Shown in pieces: positions 55,888-64,000 of a stretch of DNA of 64,000 nucleotides. The DNA comes from Loripinus fragilis (taxonomy: Eukaryota > Mollusca > Bivalvia > Lucinida > Lucinidae). The position numbers and the translations under genes are program-made. The stretch covers positions 13,537,754 to 13,601,753 of the forward strand of contig OZ026526.1 of the NCBI GenBank assembly GCA_964019695.1, in the 5' to 3' direction. Within the stretch, counting starts at the first letter, position 1. Every line of letters starts with the position of its first letter. The notes under the pieces are model-generated. The model had not been told where the DNA came from. It made no database searches and saw only the letters and a program-made list of their open reading frames with translations.

Positions 55888-56304
55888 TACAGTAAAACCT
55901 GTGTAAAACGGCCACTCAAAAATAGTTATCATAAAGATCTTAATGACAACTGGCACTACTCAAAAATAGACAAAATAAAGATCTTAATGACAACTGGCAC
56001 CACTTCAAATAGGCAAAATAAAGATCATAATGACAACTGGTACCACTCAAAAATAGACAAAATGAAGATCTTAATGACAACTGGTACCACTCAAAAATAG
56101 ACATAATAAAGAGCTAAATGATAACTGGTACCACTCAAAAATAAACAAAATAAAGATCTTAATGACAACTGGTAGCTTAATGTAGGTCGAAAGTATTGCA
56201 GAATGCTCATTCTGTAATACTTTTGAACTGCATTAAGCTATAATCGATCTTGAAAAGCGTTTTGATCTTTTTGAGACTGGTCGTTTTACACAGGGTTTAC
56301 TGTA
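55888..56304. mobile_element. pogo-type MITE, 417 bp, with internal tandem array
   Basis: Ends TACAGTAAAACCTGTGTAAA (55888) and ACACAGGGTTTACTGTA (to 56304), with subterminal ACGGCCACTC and GAGACTGGTCGTTTTAC. Near the right end is a hairpin AAAGTATTGCAGAATG / CATTCTGTAATACTTTT (56188-56224). Related to 20890-21038 but lengthened by a 44-bp tandem array. Confidence 0.8.
55917..56175. repeat. 44-bp tandem array (about 6 copies) inside a MITE
   Basis: AAAGATCTTAATGACAACTG starts near 55933, 55977, 56020, 56064, 56108 and 56152, a 43-44 bp period. Each is followed by GCACTACTCAAAAATAGAC-like sequence. The unit begins with the MITE's own subterminal CACTCAAAAATAG, so the array arose from the element itself. 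The 87-codon frame across it is accidental. Confidence 0.85.
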
Positions 56305-56599
56305 TGCACATACTTTAAATGCTGACACGCATGAGTGCTATTGGTACGGCCCTCACTTGACGGTTTACTCTGGTAGCGGTCGAAACTGCACCTGCACGTG
56401 TCAAATATTTTATTTGCTACGATTTAACGGGACGCTGCTTTCAAAAGCTCTTCCTTGTATGAAATTGTTCCCGTATATTCAAAAATGGCTATTTTATCAA
56501 GGAGACGGATACCTTTGGTTATATTGTTGTATGAACAATGTATACATCTCACACATTTCACATTACGCCGCAACATACAACTTTTGAGCTATCGGCAGC

Positions 56600-56980
56600 A
56601 TGCTTATCAGTCGTTTATGAGTCACTTGCTGGTTTTATTTCGTTTGCAATATTGTAGTATACTGGGTGAATTTTAGATAAAAAATGTTAACATGAACAAG
56701 AACCACAGTTATCCAACTATAATATATGAAAGTATTTTGACACAAATGTATGTATTTCTGATATTATTAAGTTTTACCATGAAAAAATTAAAAGCAAAAA
56801 ATTGAAAAATATATTGTTCTACCCGAAATTTGTACATTTGGGCGAAAATTCTTTGATATAATTGTAGTCGGATAATTGTAGTTCATGTTCATGTTAATGT
56901 TTTTCTTCAAAATTCACCTAGCGTGTCACAATATTGCAGACAGTATAAAACCAAGAAGTACAAAAACGACTGATAAGCAT
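56600..56980. mobile_element. foldback MITE, ATGCTTATCAGTCG ends
   Basis: The left arm ATGCTTATCAGTCGTTTATG, CTGGTTTTAT, GCAATATTGTAGTATACTGG and GTGAATTTTAGATAAAAAAT pairs throughout with the right arm (ATTTTTCTTCAAAATTCACC-like, CAATATTGCAGACAGTATAAAACC, AACGACTGATAAGCAT). Arms are about 170 bp with mismatches. No coding frame. The SINE-like TACTGAGCCACTGCGCTATC just right of it (56984) is a separate fragment. Confidence 0.75.
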
Positions 56981-57084
56981 TCTACTGAGCCACTGCGCTA
57001 TCTGACTCTGATCAGACTGTACGGATGCACTGGCTGAGCTGCATCTACGATGGGCACACACACCACATACCTAGCCATGGGCAC

Positions 57085-57465
57085 CGATTCATTTGTTTTT
57101 GTTGCTCCCATTTTGTGTTTTGCCCGGGTTTGTATTTTGTCCTGGTTCTGTGGAATTGTTCTATGTGACCTGTCATCTCAATGAGTACAAAAAAGCCAAG
57201 CCAGCATCCAATCTGGGACCACTATCGACCCGCCAGCGAATGGCGTTATCGGATGGCGTTTCGCTGGCGGGCCGATAGTGGCCCGATTTTACGTGCTTAT
57301 TTGGAGAAAACTGATTCTTTTACTTTTATTTATTTTCTTGATTGTAGACATAAGTAAATCTTTGTCTGTTTTTTTTATGTGTCTCTTCCTCATGGTGACA
57401 TCTGATGGGTTGTTCTGTGATCTGCAATTGTGACATTTCCAGGTCATATGTACTCGTTTTTGGGG
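57085..57465 (+). mobile_element. diverged LINE 3' UTR with an inserted hairpin
   Basis: GTTTTTGTTGCTCCCATTTT (57098) and TGTGTCTCTTCCTCATGGTG with GGTTGTTCTGTGATCTGCAA (57378-57430) are in LINE-tail order. Between them, 57215-57283 is the GGGCCACTATCGGCCCGCC-type hairpin of the CATGCGCGGATCC MITE family (CGACCCGCCAGCGAATGGCG / GCGTTTCGCTGGCGGGCCGA). Divergence makes the LINE call less certain. Confidence 0.45.
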
Positions 57466-58039
57466 TGTTTTTTTTTTTTTTGGTGTCACTTTTAGCGGAG
57501 ACGCGTCCATGATGACTGTGCAATTGATCCACAAGTTAGACAAATAAAAGTAACCTACACTAATAAAATACTCTTTGAAGAAATTACCATCGTCTAGAGT
57601 ATCAACTTTCAATGCCATTAATGCTCTAACCACATATTGTTTTCTCTCTATATATTAAACTCGTACTGATACCCTCGATACTAGATAAGTGATTATTTTT
57701 GACTGGAAATGCAGTATTTTTTCCAATTTCAACATGCCATGAATGATTTATCTTTTAGCAGATTTAACGGCCCAACTTGAGCCAGCTTATACACAGCAAC
57801 AGCATTTATTTGCATTAGAACTGAACAGCCATGGAATCTGGAACGAAATCTTATCAAAGCTATTTATTGTGATAGACAGTCCTTGACACGAGATCTTTAA
57901 AAAAAATAATGTTGACGTTTTGATAGGCGGTCGAATTCAAAGACGTTGAACTCTATAACAAAAGTATGGTTCACTGCACGCGTTGATCTACGTTTCATCT
58001 ATTTGGGCCTCGACGCGAGAGTACCTATTATTGGTGTTT
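57466..58039. other. no recognisable gene
   Basis: A 114-codon minus frame at 57289-57633 extends in from the LINE tail and is Lys-rich because of the T runs; I treat it as fortuitous. Otherwise AT-rich. Confidence 0.4.
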
Positions 58040-58105
58040 GCGAACAACAAAGGCACAGATCAGACTGCCCATATGCTCAGTCTGGTCTGTGCCTTTTTTG
58101 TTCGC
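58040..58105. repeat. 66-base hairpin, 28-bp stem
   Basis: GCGAACAACAAAGGCACAGA with TCAGACTG pairs with CAGTCTGGTCTGTGCCTTTT with TTGTTCGC around CCCATATGCT. Three or so mismatches. Related in style to the AGATCAGACTG cores of the MITEs but with unique arms. Confidence 0.75.
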
Positions 58106-58567
58106 TTATTGGAAAGCATCATATCCAAACTTGCTACAACCAAAATTGCGATTGTCTAGCTGAGCAGACTTGTTTTAGTCTTACTTCGTCTGAAACCCCA
58201 AAGACATATTTTCACGTGACGAGGCCCCATTTACAGCTGAGGCAGCGTCTCACAGCTGCTCACCTTACTTTCACACATGTGCCTTAAAAGCCTTAATATG
58301 TCGCATGAGATGTTGGTATTTGTCACCTATAATGGCAGTGACTGCTCAGGCGAGCCTACATAATCTCACCGAGTCCCACCAGTGCATTAGTCGCTCACAC
58401 ACACTCAAAACTAGAGGTCCTAAAGCGCTCACCTGATATCGAGTTGTAAGTCCTACGTAATATTAAACTAGGGCAAGGTCAACATAGGCTTAATAATTAA
58501 TATATTTCATATGGCCCACATCCTCAAGACAAAATGACCTAACGTTACATGTACATACTGAGACCCA
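58106..58567. other. no recognisable feature
   Basis: The 113-codon frame starting at 57946 ends here. It crosses the hairpin and has no motif. Remaining DNA is unassigned. Confidence 0.4.
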
Positions 58568-58822
58568 AAAAGTGAGTATGATCATGAAATACCCCAATCA
58601 CATACTGCAGACCAACCTACGGCACCGTGAGGAAGAGCCACAGAGCATTTATGGTAACAATACATCTGTAAGACAATACGAGGGTCATCCAATAAATAGA
58701 GGGAATTTCCTTATAATGCAAGAGCTCGTTACATTAAAACATCGCAAATGCAATCATTAGGTGGCTAACTTGTTGGGCATGCAGCAGCATATCCAAAACT
58801 TTGCTGAAAAGTGAGGTGGCTT

Positions 58823-58835
58823 GTTGCTTAGCAAC
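58823..58835. promoter_or_regulatory. X-box-like palindrome 1 of 4
   Basis: GTTGCTTAGCAAC, one base off the RFX consensus GTNRCC-N(0-3)-RGYAAC. Located near the left end of the mariner-type element. Confidence 0.4.
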
Positions 58836-59023
58836 GAAAAAGTGATACTAAAGCTAACCCGGCTAGATTTTCCTTATACAAAAACCTCATGCTAAAGGAA
58901 CATGGTCTCGTTTTTAATTATTATCGTGTATATGGGCAAAGTTTGTCCTTTAATCTGTTATAGTTTAGTTGTTCTCAGTGTTACACATTAAAATTGGTCA
59001 TAAACATGTACAAGCTAGTCATG

Positions 59024-59036
59024 GTTGCCTAGCAAC
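59024..59036. promoter_or_regulatory. X-box-like palindrome 2 of 4
   Basis: GTTGCCTAGCAAC, an exact consensus X-box on the plus strand. Confidence 0.5.
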
Positions 59037-59083
59037 CAGGCAGTTGTGTGAATATGGACTATTTGTTAAGTCAAGATTTTACT

Positions 59084-59096
59084 GTTGCTAGGCAAC
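59084..59096. promoter_or_regulatory. X-box-like palindrome 3 of 4
   Basis: GTTGCTAGGCAAC, whose reverse complement GTTGCCTAGCAAC is an exact consensus X-box. It is 60 bp from palindrome 2 and in mirror orientation. Confidence 0.5.
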
Positions 59097-59444
59097 AAGG
59101 AAAACATTTGCAACATTTTTTCCAGATACTGTTTTAAAATATAGGATATATTTAATGATTTTAGGGAGATTTAAAACTTTTATATCAACCAACATTAATT
59201 TAAGGGCAAATCCATGACCCATACCCCTATTTTTGATTCAACAAATTTTCAGTTTTATCGGTTTTTAAAGCTAAATGTACCTGTCAAATTGACATTTTTC
59301 AGAGGAAGTCAATGAATTTTACAGAATAAATACCCTATGTTGTGGGTTATAGAATATACTTTTTTTGAACTGATCTGCACATGCCAATAACCAAGGCAAC
59401 TATTTTAAGGCATCTGGCCAGGTAAGTTTTAAGTACCTGTTTGC

Positions 59445-59457
59445 GTTGCTAAGCAAC
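59445..59457. promoter_or_regulatory. X-box-like palindrome 4 of 4
   Basis: GTTGCTAAGCAAC, one base off consensus and the exact reverse complement of palindrome 1. Positions 1 and 4 are 146-147 bp from the two element ends, so the layout is mirror-symmetric. Confidence 0.4.
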
Positions 59458-59770
59458 AAGCGACACCACATTCCGTCAAACATTCGGATATGTTGTTGCA
59501 TGCGCAACAAGTTATGCCACCTTATGGTTATATTTTTGATGTTCAAATGGTACCATCTCTTACACTATAAGGAAATTCCCCCTATGTATTGGATGACCTT
59601 CGTATCATCAAAGCAACTAGCTTTCTTTTTCTCTTCAAGATGATTGCAAAACTAGAATGGACACAAAATAATCTTTAACAAAACAAAGACAAACACAGAA
59701 CTCCCACAAACAATGGGAAGTACATTAGACAATAGATCAACAACAACAGAATCACCGCCATTAACCTTAC

Positions 59771-60660
59771 GGTTCCAGAGATGAAAATTCAATATATATG
59801 GGCATGGTGGTAATTGTGAAACAAAAGTTTTAAGGACTGGAGCCAGTCTATCCCCTACTATACATGTTATTATCTACTCTTCAGTAGCATTTGATTTTCT
59901 TTGCATTTGATCAAATATAGTAGGTTTAGCACGCTAATTTAAATCAATTAAAACACTGTTCTGATATGTCCTGTTGCAGAAGAGATTCCAAATTAACATT
60001 GTTTTATTGATTAACTCTATGTGACTATATGGCATTTTAGAAACTTTTTGAAGTATTTGTAATTGACTTTAAAACAAGCTGTCTCAAACCAAATTATTTG
60101 TGAAATATAATTAATGCAAGATGATCTCAAACCAGAGAAGGGAAATAGCAATTTCGAAATCAATTTCATCTCGTCTAACATCAATTTCAGAATAAACTAT
60201 GTCATTTGATATGAACAGGTCCAAATATAATCGCGTTCTTGTGTAAAAACATTATTTGCTATTCGATACTGTAGCATATAGGAATTCTAAAACGTCAAAC
60301 ACAAAATGGAACTACACCTATATTTTACTGACCCAAGAGTCACTTTAAAATATATTTTAAAACAGAATGGCTCGGTGAGCTGCTCGGAAGGTACATCGTA
60401 AACAATTAAAATTTGAGCTGCCACCTCTTCTGGTGTTACCTTACATTTGCTTTCCTACTAAAACAACTTGAAGCCAACATTTCTACAGTGATTGATATTG
60501 CTACATATCTTCCTGTTAATGTTGTAGATATTTTCCGGATCATTACAGTTGTACAAACAAACAGAACATAGCAGTCAAGCAGATGAAAGGTTACACAGAA
60601 ATCAGTGGCAGTCAAGCTGCCACCTAATTTGGTATAAAGTGACACATTTTTCTTTCAAGT
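59771..60660. other. no recognisable gene
   Basis: GTGGCAGTCAAGCTGCCAC (60605-60623) is a perfect 7-bp-stem hairpin; CTGCCACCTAATTTGG beside it resembles 14267-14282. GACTGGAGCCAGTC (59834) belongs to a small shared inverted motif. No ORF of interest. Confidence 0.4.
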
Positions 60661-61073
60661 ATGGTGGCTGGTTTGTGCCATTTCGTTATTTCGTCTATTC
60701 GCGTGGCGTTTTTTCGTCTTTTAGCGTGCCGTTTGTTCGTCTTTTCGCCTGGCGTTACGGCGCAGTGAAAAGGCGAAATAACGCCACACGAAAAAACGCA
60801 ATAACGAAAAAAATGCCACACGAAAAGACAAAATAACACCAAGGGAAAAGACAAAATAACGAAAAGACGTCAGGCGAAAAGACGCTTGCTTTTCGTCTTT
60901 TCCCGTGGCGGATTTCATTATTTCGTCGTTTCGCCATGCGTTATTTTGTCTTTTCGTTTTTTTCGCGTGGCGTTTTTTCGTTATTTTGTCTTTTCGCATG
61001 GCGTTTTTTTGTCCATAACGCCAGGTGAAAAGACGAAACAACAAAATAAGAAATGACACAAACCAGCCATCAT
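60661..61073. mobile_element. foldback element built of TCGTCTTTTCGC / GTGGCG modules
   Basis: Outer ends ATGGTGGCTGGTTTGTGCCA and GACACAAACCAGCCATCAT are inverted. The interior consists almost wholly of short words TCGTCTTTTCGC, GTGGCGTT, TTATTTCGTC and their complements GCGAAAAGACGA, AACGCCAC, GACGAAATAA. They switch orientation at least three times (near 60760, 60888 and 61017). CpG-rich compared with its surroundings. The basic/Phe-rich ORFs on both strands are artefacts of the module language. Confidence 0.75.
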
Positions 61074-61349
61074 ATCAAAGTGTATCAAATTTATTTGTAG
61101 AGAATTACACTAATAAGAAATTTAGAGATGACATTATGTGAAATGAAGAGAAATTGACGTTATAACATGTAAGTATGTGTTCATACGTCATTGGATAGAA
61201 TTGCATTATTGATGGGCCAACCAAAACATAATGTCACTTATGACACTTATCATCGAACATGCGCACAGTTACTCTTTAAACCCGTATGCACAGCTCTCTA
61301 GTGGGTTCTGATACCTAATTTTGGACTAAGCCTTTATCTGCGTTCATGC

Positions 61350-61440
61350 TAAATGTGTGCGAGTAGCGATAGCTCGGACGAGACTGCGTCTTTGCGCAGT
61401 CTCGTCTGAGCATTCGCTGCTCGCATATGCGATACGTACC
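61350..61440. mobile_element. hairpin MITE with GACGAGACTGCG core
   Basis: GCGAGTAGCGATAGCTCGGA with CGAGACTGCG pairs with CGCAGTCTCGTCTGAGCATT with CGCTGCTCGC across TCTTTG (61359-61424), a stem of about 30 bp with few mismatches. A weaker copy is at 47690-47830. Confidence 0.7.
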
Positions 61441-62473
61441 CATCTCTTATGTCATGGCTCAGTTTTAATTTAAGTTCATATTTAATTTCACAAAGCGTGC
61501 TGGGTTTAAATTATCTTTGTTTCTTAATAAGAGTTTAATGACAGATAGGATCATTTTTACGGAAGATTTCATTGACAAAGAACATGCATTGGAGCATGGA
61601 AATCAGGGAATGTCTGACACTGTGGTTGTTCACCCAAAAACACATAAGCCAGCTTATGATTTTTTTTTGTCGAAGATCGTAAATGCGAGAAGTGAATGCT
61701 TAGTTTCTTTTTCTTTTTTTTCTTCTTCTTTTTTTTGTGGGGGTCTTAAGAGTACGGACGGACTGGTGGGGAAAAGCGGCGATATATGCTGCCTCTTCGG
61801 GAATAATAACACCTTTCATTAGCAAAGTATGCACTCTGGTGTGTTCTGGTGGTGTTATTTTGTTTATATGGGTTAATGTTTTCCCTAAATGTTAAAGGTC
61901 GAGAAAATGCAGTTGCAATTCGAGAAAAAATCTCATCTTTTTTCTTAAAACTAAGAAAAACAACAACAAATGAAACCAATAGCTTTTTGCCATTAATGAG
62001 GAAAATTATTTCCCTGTAAACGAGTTCTTGCACGTAATCACAGTGTAAGACAATAAAACATAATCAAATGTTTAATTATTCCAAGTGTCATGAAAATGTA
62101 CTTTATCTCAGAAACAGAAACTACGAGCCCAGGGCCCAAAATTACAATACTTCCTTAAAGTTAAGGACGATTTAAGTTAAGCATTGATATTGCAACATGT
62201 TACATAAAATGTTTAATAAACTGCTGCCCACCCCACCCCATCTAAACCAACATTAGGATATGATGCAGAACAGTGGGTTCCCAACCTCTCTATACCCAGC
62301 AGGCACGCAAATTTAAAACAACATGATATCAACGTCAACGACGTCTTATTTACATCGACACGACGTCTTTATGAGGTCATGTGCCTTCTGAGATATGTTT
62401 ACAAAGTAAAATTTTTAAACCTGATGGACTGATATATCAAAACTCATAGCACTACTTTAACAACACCTTTTTT
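61441..62473. other. unassigned DNA with a 101-codon frame
   Basis: The frame 61517-61822 begins MFLNKSLMTDRIIFTEDFID and continues through HALEHGNQGMSDTVVVHPKT to about residue 55. It then enters a T-rich Phe/Ser tract and has no recognisable domain. The first half has protein-like composition, but I cannot support a gene. Confidence 0.35.
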
Positions 62474-64000
62474 AGCTCACCTGAGCCGAAGGCTCCGAGG
62501 TGAGCTATTAGTATACCAGTGACTCCGGCGTCCGTCGTCCGTCGTCCGTCTGTCAACATTTTCAAACATCTTCTCCTCTGAAACCACTGGGCCAATTGAA
62601 CTCAAATTTCATATGGAGACTCCTTAGGATGGGGGAGCGAAAGTTTGTTCAAATGTTCTTGGTCACGTGACCAATACGGCCGCCATGCCTATATATGGTA
62701 AAAACCCTTTAAAAATCTTCTTCTCCAGAACCAGAAGGCCGATGCCCTTAGGACTTGGTATGTAGCATTGGGGATGCGGGGCCTACCAAGTTTGTTCAAA
62801 TAATGATCCTAGGTTGACCTTGACCTACCTAACGTCAAGGTCAAATTTGCTTCCTAATAGATTTAAATGGGAATTTTTTTTGAAAAGTTGATTTTTGAAC
62901 ACTGTTAAAGCCAAAGTGATTATTCTCACATGGTATGTTGAAACTAATGAGACAATGGCTATAAATAAGTTTCAAAGGTCAAGGTTGACCTTTGCCCTTT
63001 CAGCCAAGGTTGCTCATAGTGTGGTCCAATCAATAATTAATATTATATTAAAACATAGTTTTCTCACAAACCATGGGCCCAATTAAGCTCAAATTTTATG
63101 TGAAGACTTCTTATGAAAAGTCAGCCAAAATTTATACAAAATTATTTGGTCACATGACAAAGATGGCCGCCACGCCCATATATGGTAAAAACCTTTAAAA
63201 TTTTCTTCTCCAGAACCAGAAGGTCAGTGACCTTTAGACTTGGTATGTAGTATTTGGGAGGTGGGGCCTACCAAGTTTGTTCAAATGATGACCCTAGGGT
63301 GACCTTGACCTACTTAACGTCAAGGTCAAGTTTGCTTCCTAATGCATTTGAATGGGAAATTATTTGAAAAGTTGATTTTTTGAATACTGTGGAAGCCAAA
63401 GTCATTATTCTCACTTGATATGTTTAATCTAGTGTCTATAAATAAGTTCAAAGGTCAAGGTTGATCTTTGACCTTTCAGCCGAGGTCGCTTATATTGGAC
63501 TCCCATCAACATATCAAAACATAGTTTTCTCAGACAATTCTTTGACAATTGAAAGCAAATTTCATTTGACAACTCTTAATGACTGGTTAGCCAAAACTTA
63601 TACAAATTGTTATAGTCACATGACTAACATGGCCACCATGCCCATATATGGTAAAAACTCTTTAAATCTCTTCTTCTCTAAAGCCAAAAGGCCATTGGCT
63701 TTGGGACTTGGTTTGTAGGATCGGGGATGTGGGCCCTACCAGGTTAGCACAAATGATGAATCTAGGTTGACCTTGACCTACTTTATGGCAAGGTCAAATT
63801 TGATTCCTAATGCATTTACATGGAGAAAATCTTAAAATGTTCATTTCTATAACTGAGCCAGCCAAATTCATAATAGTTAAACCTATTGCGACAATGGTTT
63901 ATTACTAGTAAGTACCAAATGTCAAGCTGACCTGTGACCTTTTATCCAAGGCCACTCATTTTGACTGCCACATACCTATCTAAGCATTTTTTCTCAGAAA
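62474..64000 (+). repeat. tandem repeat, 470-490 bp units, opening with AGCTCACCTGAGCC
   Basis: Begins with a hairpin AGCTCACCTGAGCCGAAGGC / TCCGAGGTGAGCT (62474-62506) and a GTCCGTC run. Units follow: CCATATATGGTAAAAAC-type sequence recurs at 62691, 63178 and 63644 (spacings 487 and 466). Each unit carries GGTCACxTGAC, GACTTGGTATGTAG, TGACCTTGACCTAC and CAAGGTCAA words in the same order. At least three units are present and the array runs past the window edge. Short ORFs in it are accidental. Confidence 0.8.

Larger units (their letters stand above)
58677..59604. mobile_element. mariner-type element carrying X-box motifs, about 0.93 kb
   Basis: The left end TACGAGGGTCATCCAATAAA with TAGAGGGAATTTCCTTATA is mirrored by TATAAGGAAATTCCCCCTAT with GTATTGGATGACCTTCGTA. 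TIR about 39 bp with three mismatches; TA at both edges. TACGAGGGTCAT ends are typical of mariner elements. There is no transposase frame, so it is non-autonomous. Four 13-bp GTTGC-NNN-GCAAC palindromes lie inside (58823, 59024, 59084, 59445). Confidence 0.8.
58568..59770 (-). mobile_element. LINE 3' UTR remnant (minus strand), split by a mariner-type element
   Basis: 58569-58676 (GTGAGTATGATCATGAAATA, GCAGACCAACCTACGGCACC) and 59605-59770 (CAACTAGCTTTCTTTTTCTC, AAACAAAGACAAACACAGAA, ACAACAACAGAATCACCGCC) join into the standard 3' UTR once 58677-59604 is removed. Confidence 0.75.

Noticed and set aside
59492..59509. A fifth X-box (GTTGCATGCGCAAC-like) in the mariner-type element
   Set aside because: The half-sites do not match GTNRCC / RGYAAC at the expected positions; I count only four motifs.
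60624..61059. Overlapping ORFs rich in Lys/Arg/Phe on both strands
   Set aside because: They derive from the repeated CGTCTTTTCGC modules of the foldback element and have no start or splice context.

Overview
The window looks like gene-poor, AT-rich nuclear DNA from a marine invertebrate, most likely a bivalve mollusc. I infer this from the repeats. There are non-LTR retrotransposon (LINE) remnants carrying the YGVYISQL / YGDLVYK reverse-transcriptase tail that I associate with bivalves. There are also tRNA-derived SINEs, many palindromic MITEs with ACTGCGC or AGATCAGACTGCTCC cores, and the tandem repeat that opens with AGCTCACCTGAGCCGAAGG. The species assignment is inference. I see no intact host gene, no rRNA, no functional tRNA gene, no operon and no bacterial feature.

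Layout. 0-4.2 kb holds a decayed ORF, followed by repeat modules carrying the box GTAACATATGTTAC (VTYVT when translated), interrupted by a truncated LINE, and then a CATGCGCGGATCC-ended MITE. 5.2-9.2 kb holds a LINE tail split by a TA-flanked terminal-inverted-repeat (TIR) element and a 1.5 kb hAT-like element with an 8-bp target-site duplication (TSD). 10-20 kb holds a LINE tail, then a 4.4 kb TIR element full of AAGATGGC-type motifs with a SINE and a dead reverse transcriptase inside it. 20-29 kb is a mosaic of MITEs, a 1.35 kb mariner-type element, a 1.5 kb TIR element, the best non-repeat ORF (27.5-27.9 kb) and a 172-bp (TA)n tract. 30.8-34.2 kb is a 39-bp minisatellite broken by two LINE inserts. 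34.9-36.6 kb is a LINE with an (ATCT)n tail. 37.6-39.9 kb holds two tail-to-tail LINE remnants, one split by a 0.9 kb element.

39.9-45.4 kb is a second, larger locus of the family seen at 0-3.3 kb. The N-terminal half of the dead protein reads on the minus strand and the C-terminal half on the plus strand, and VTYVT modules extend outward on both sides. 51.5-55.4 kb is a large inverted duplication (arms of about 0.9 kb) with a shared open frame. 55.9-64 kb holds a pogo-type MITE with an internal 44-bp tandem array, several foldback elements, a mariner-type element carrying four X-box-like (RFX) palindromes, a foldback built of CGTCTTTTCGC-type modules, and the start of a 470-490 bp tandem repeat rich in AGGTCA half-sites.

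How it works together: this is a nested transposon graveyard, not a pathway. Insertion order can be read at several places. TIR elements interrupt LINE tails at 5.3, 37.7 and 58.7 kb, LINEs interrupt the minisatellite, and one MITE entered only one arm of the inverted duplication. The observations most worth a second look are the paired X-box motifs inside mobile elements, the palindromic VTYVT modules, and the divergent halves of the dead protein at 41-43 kb.
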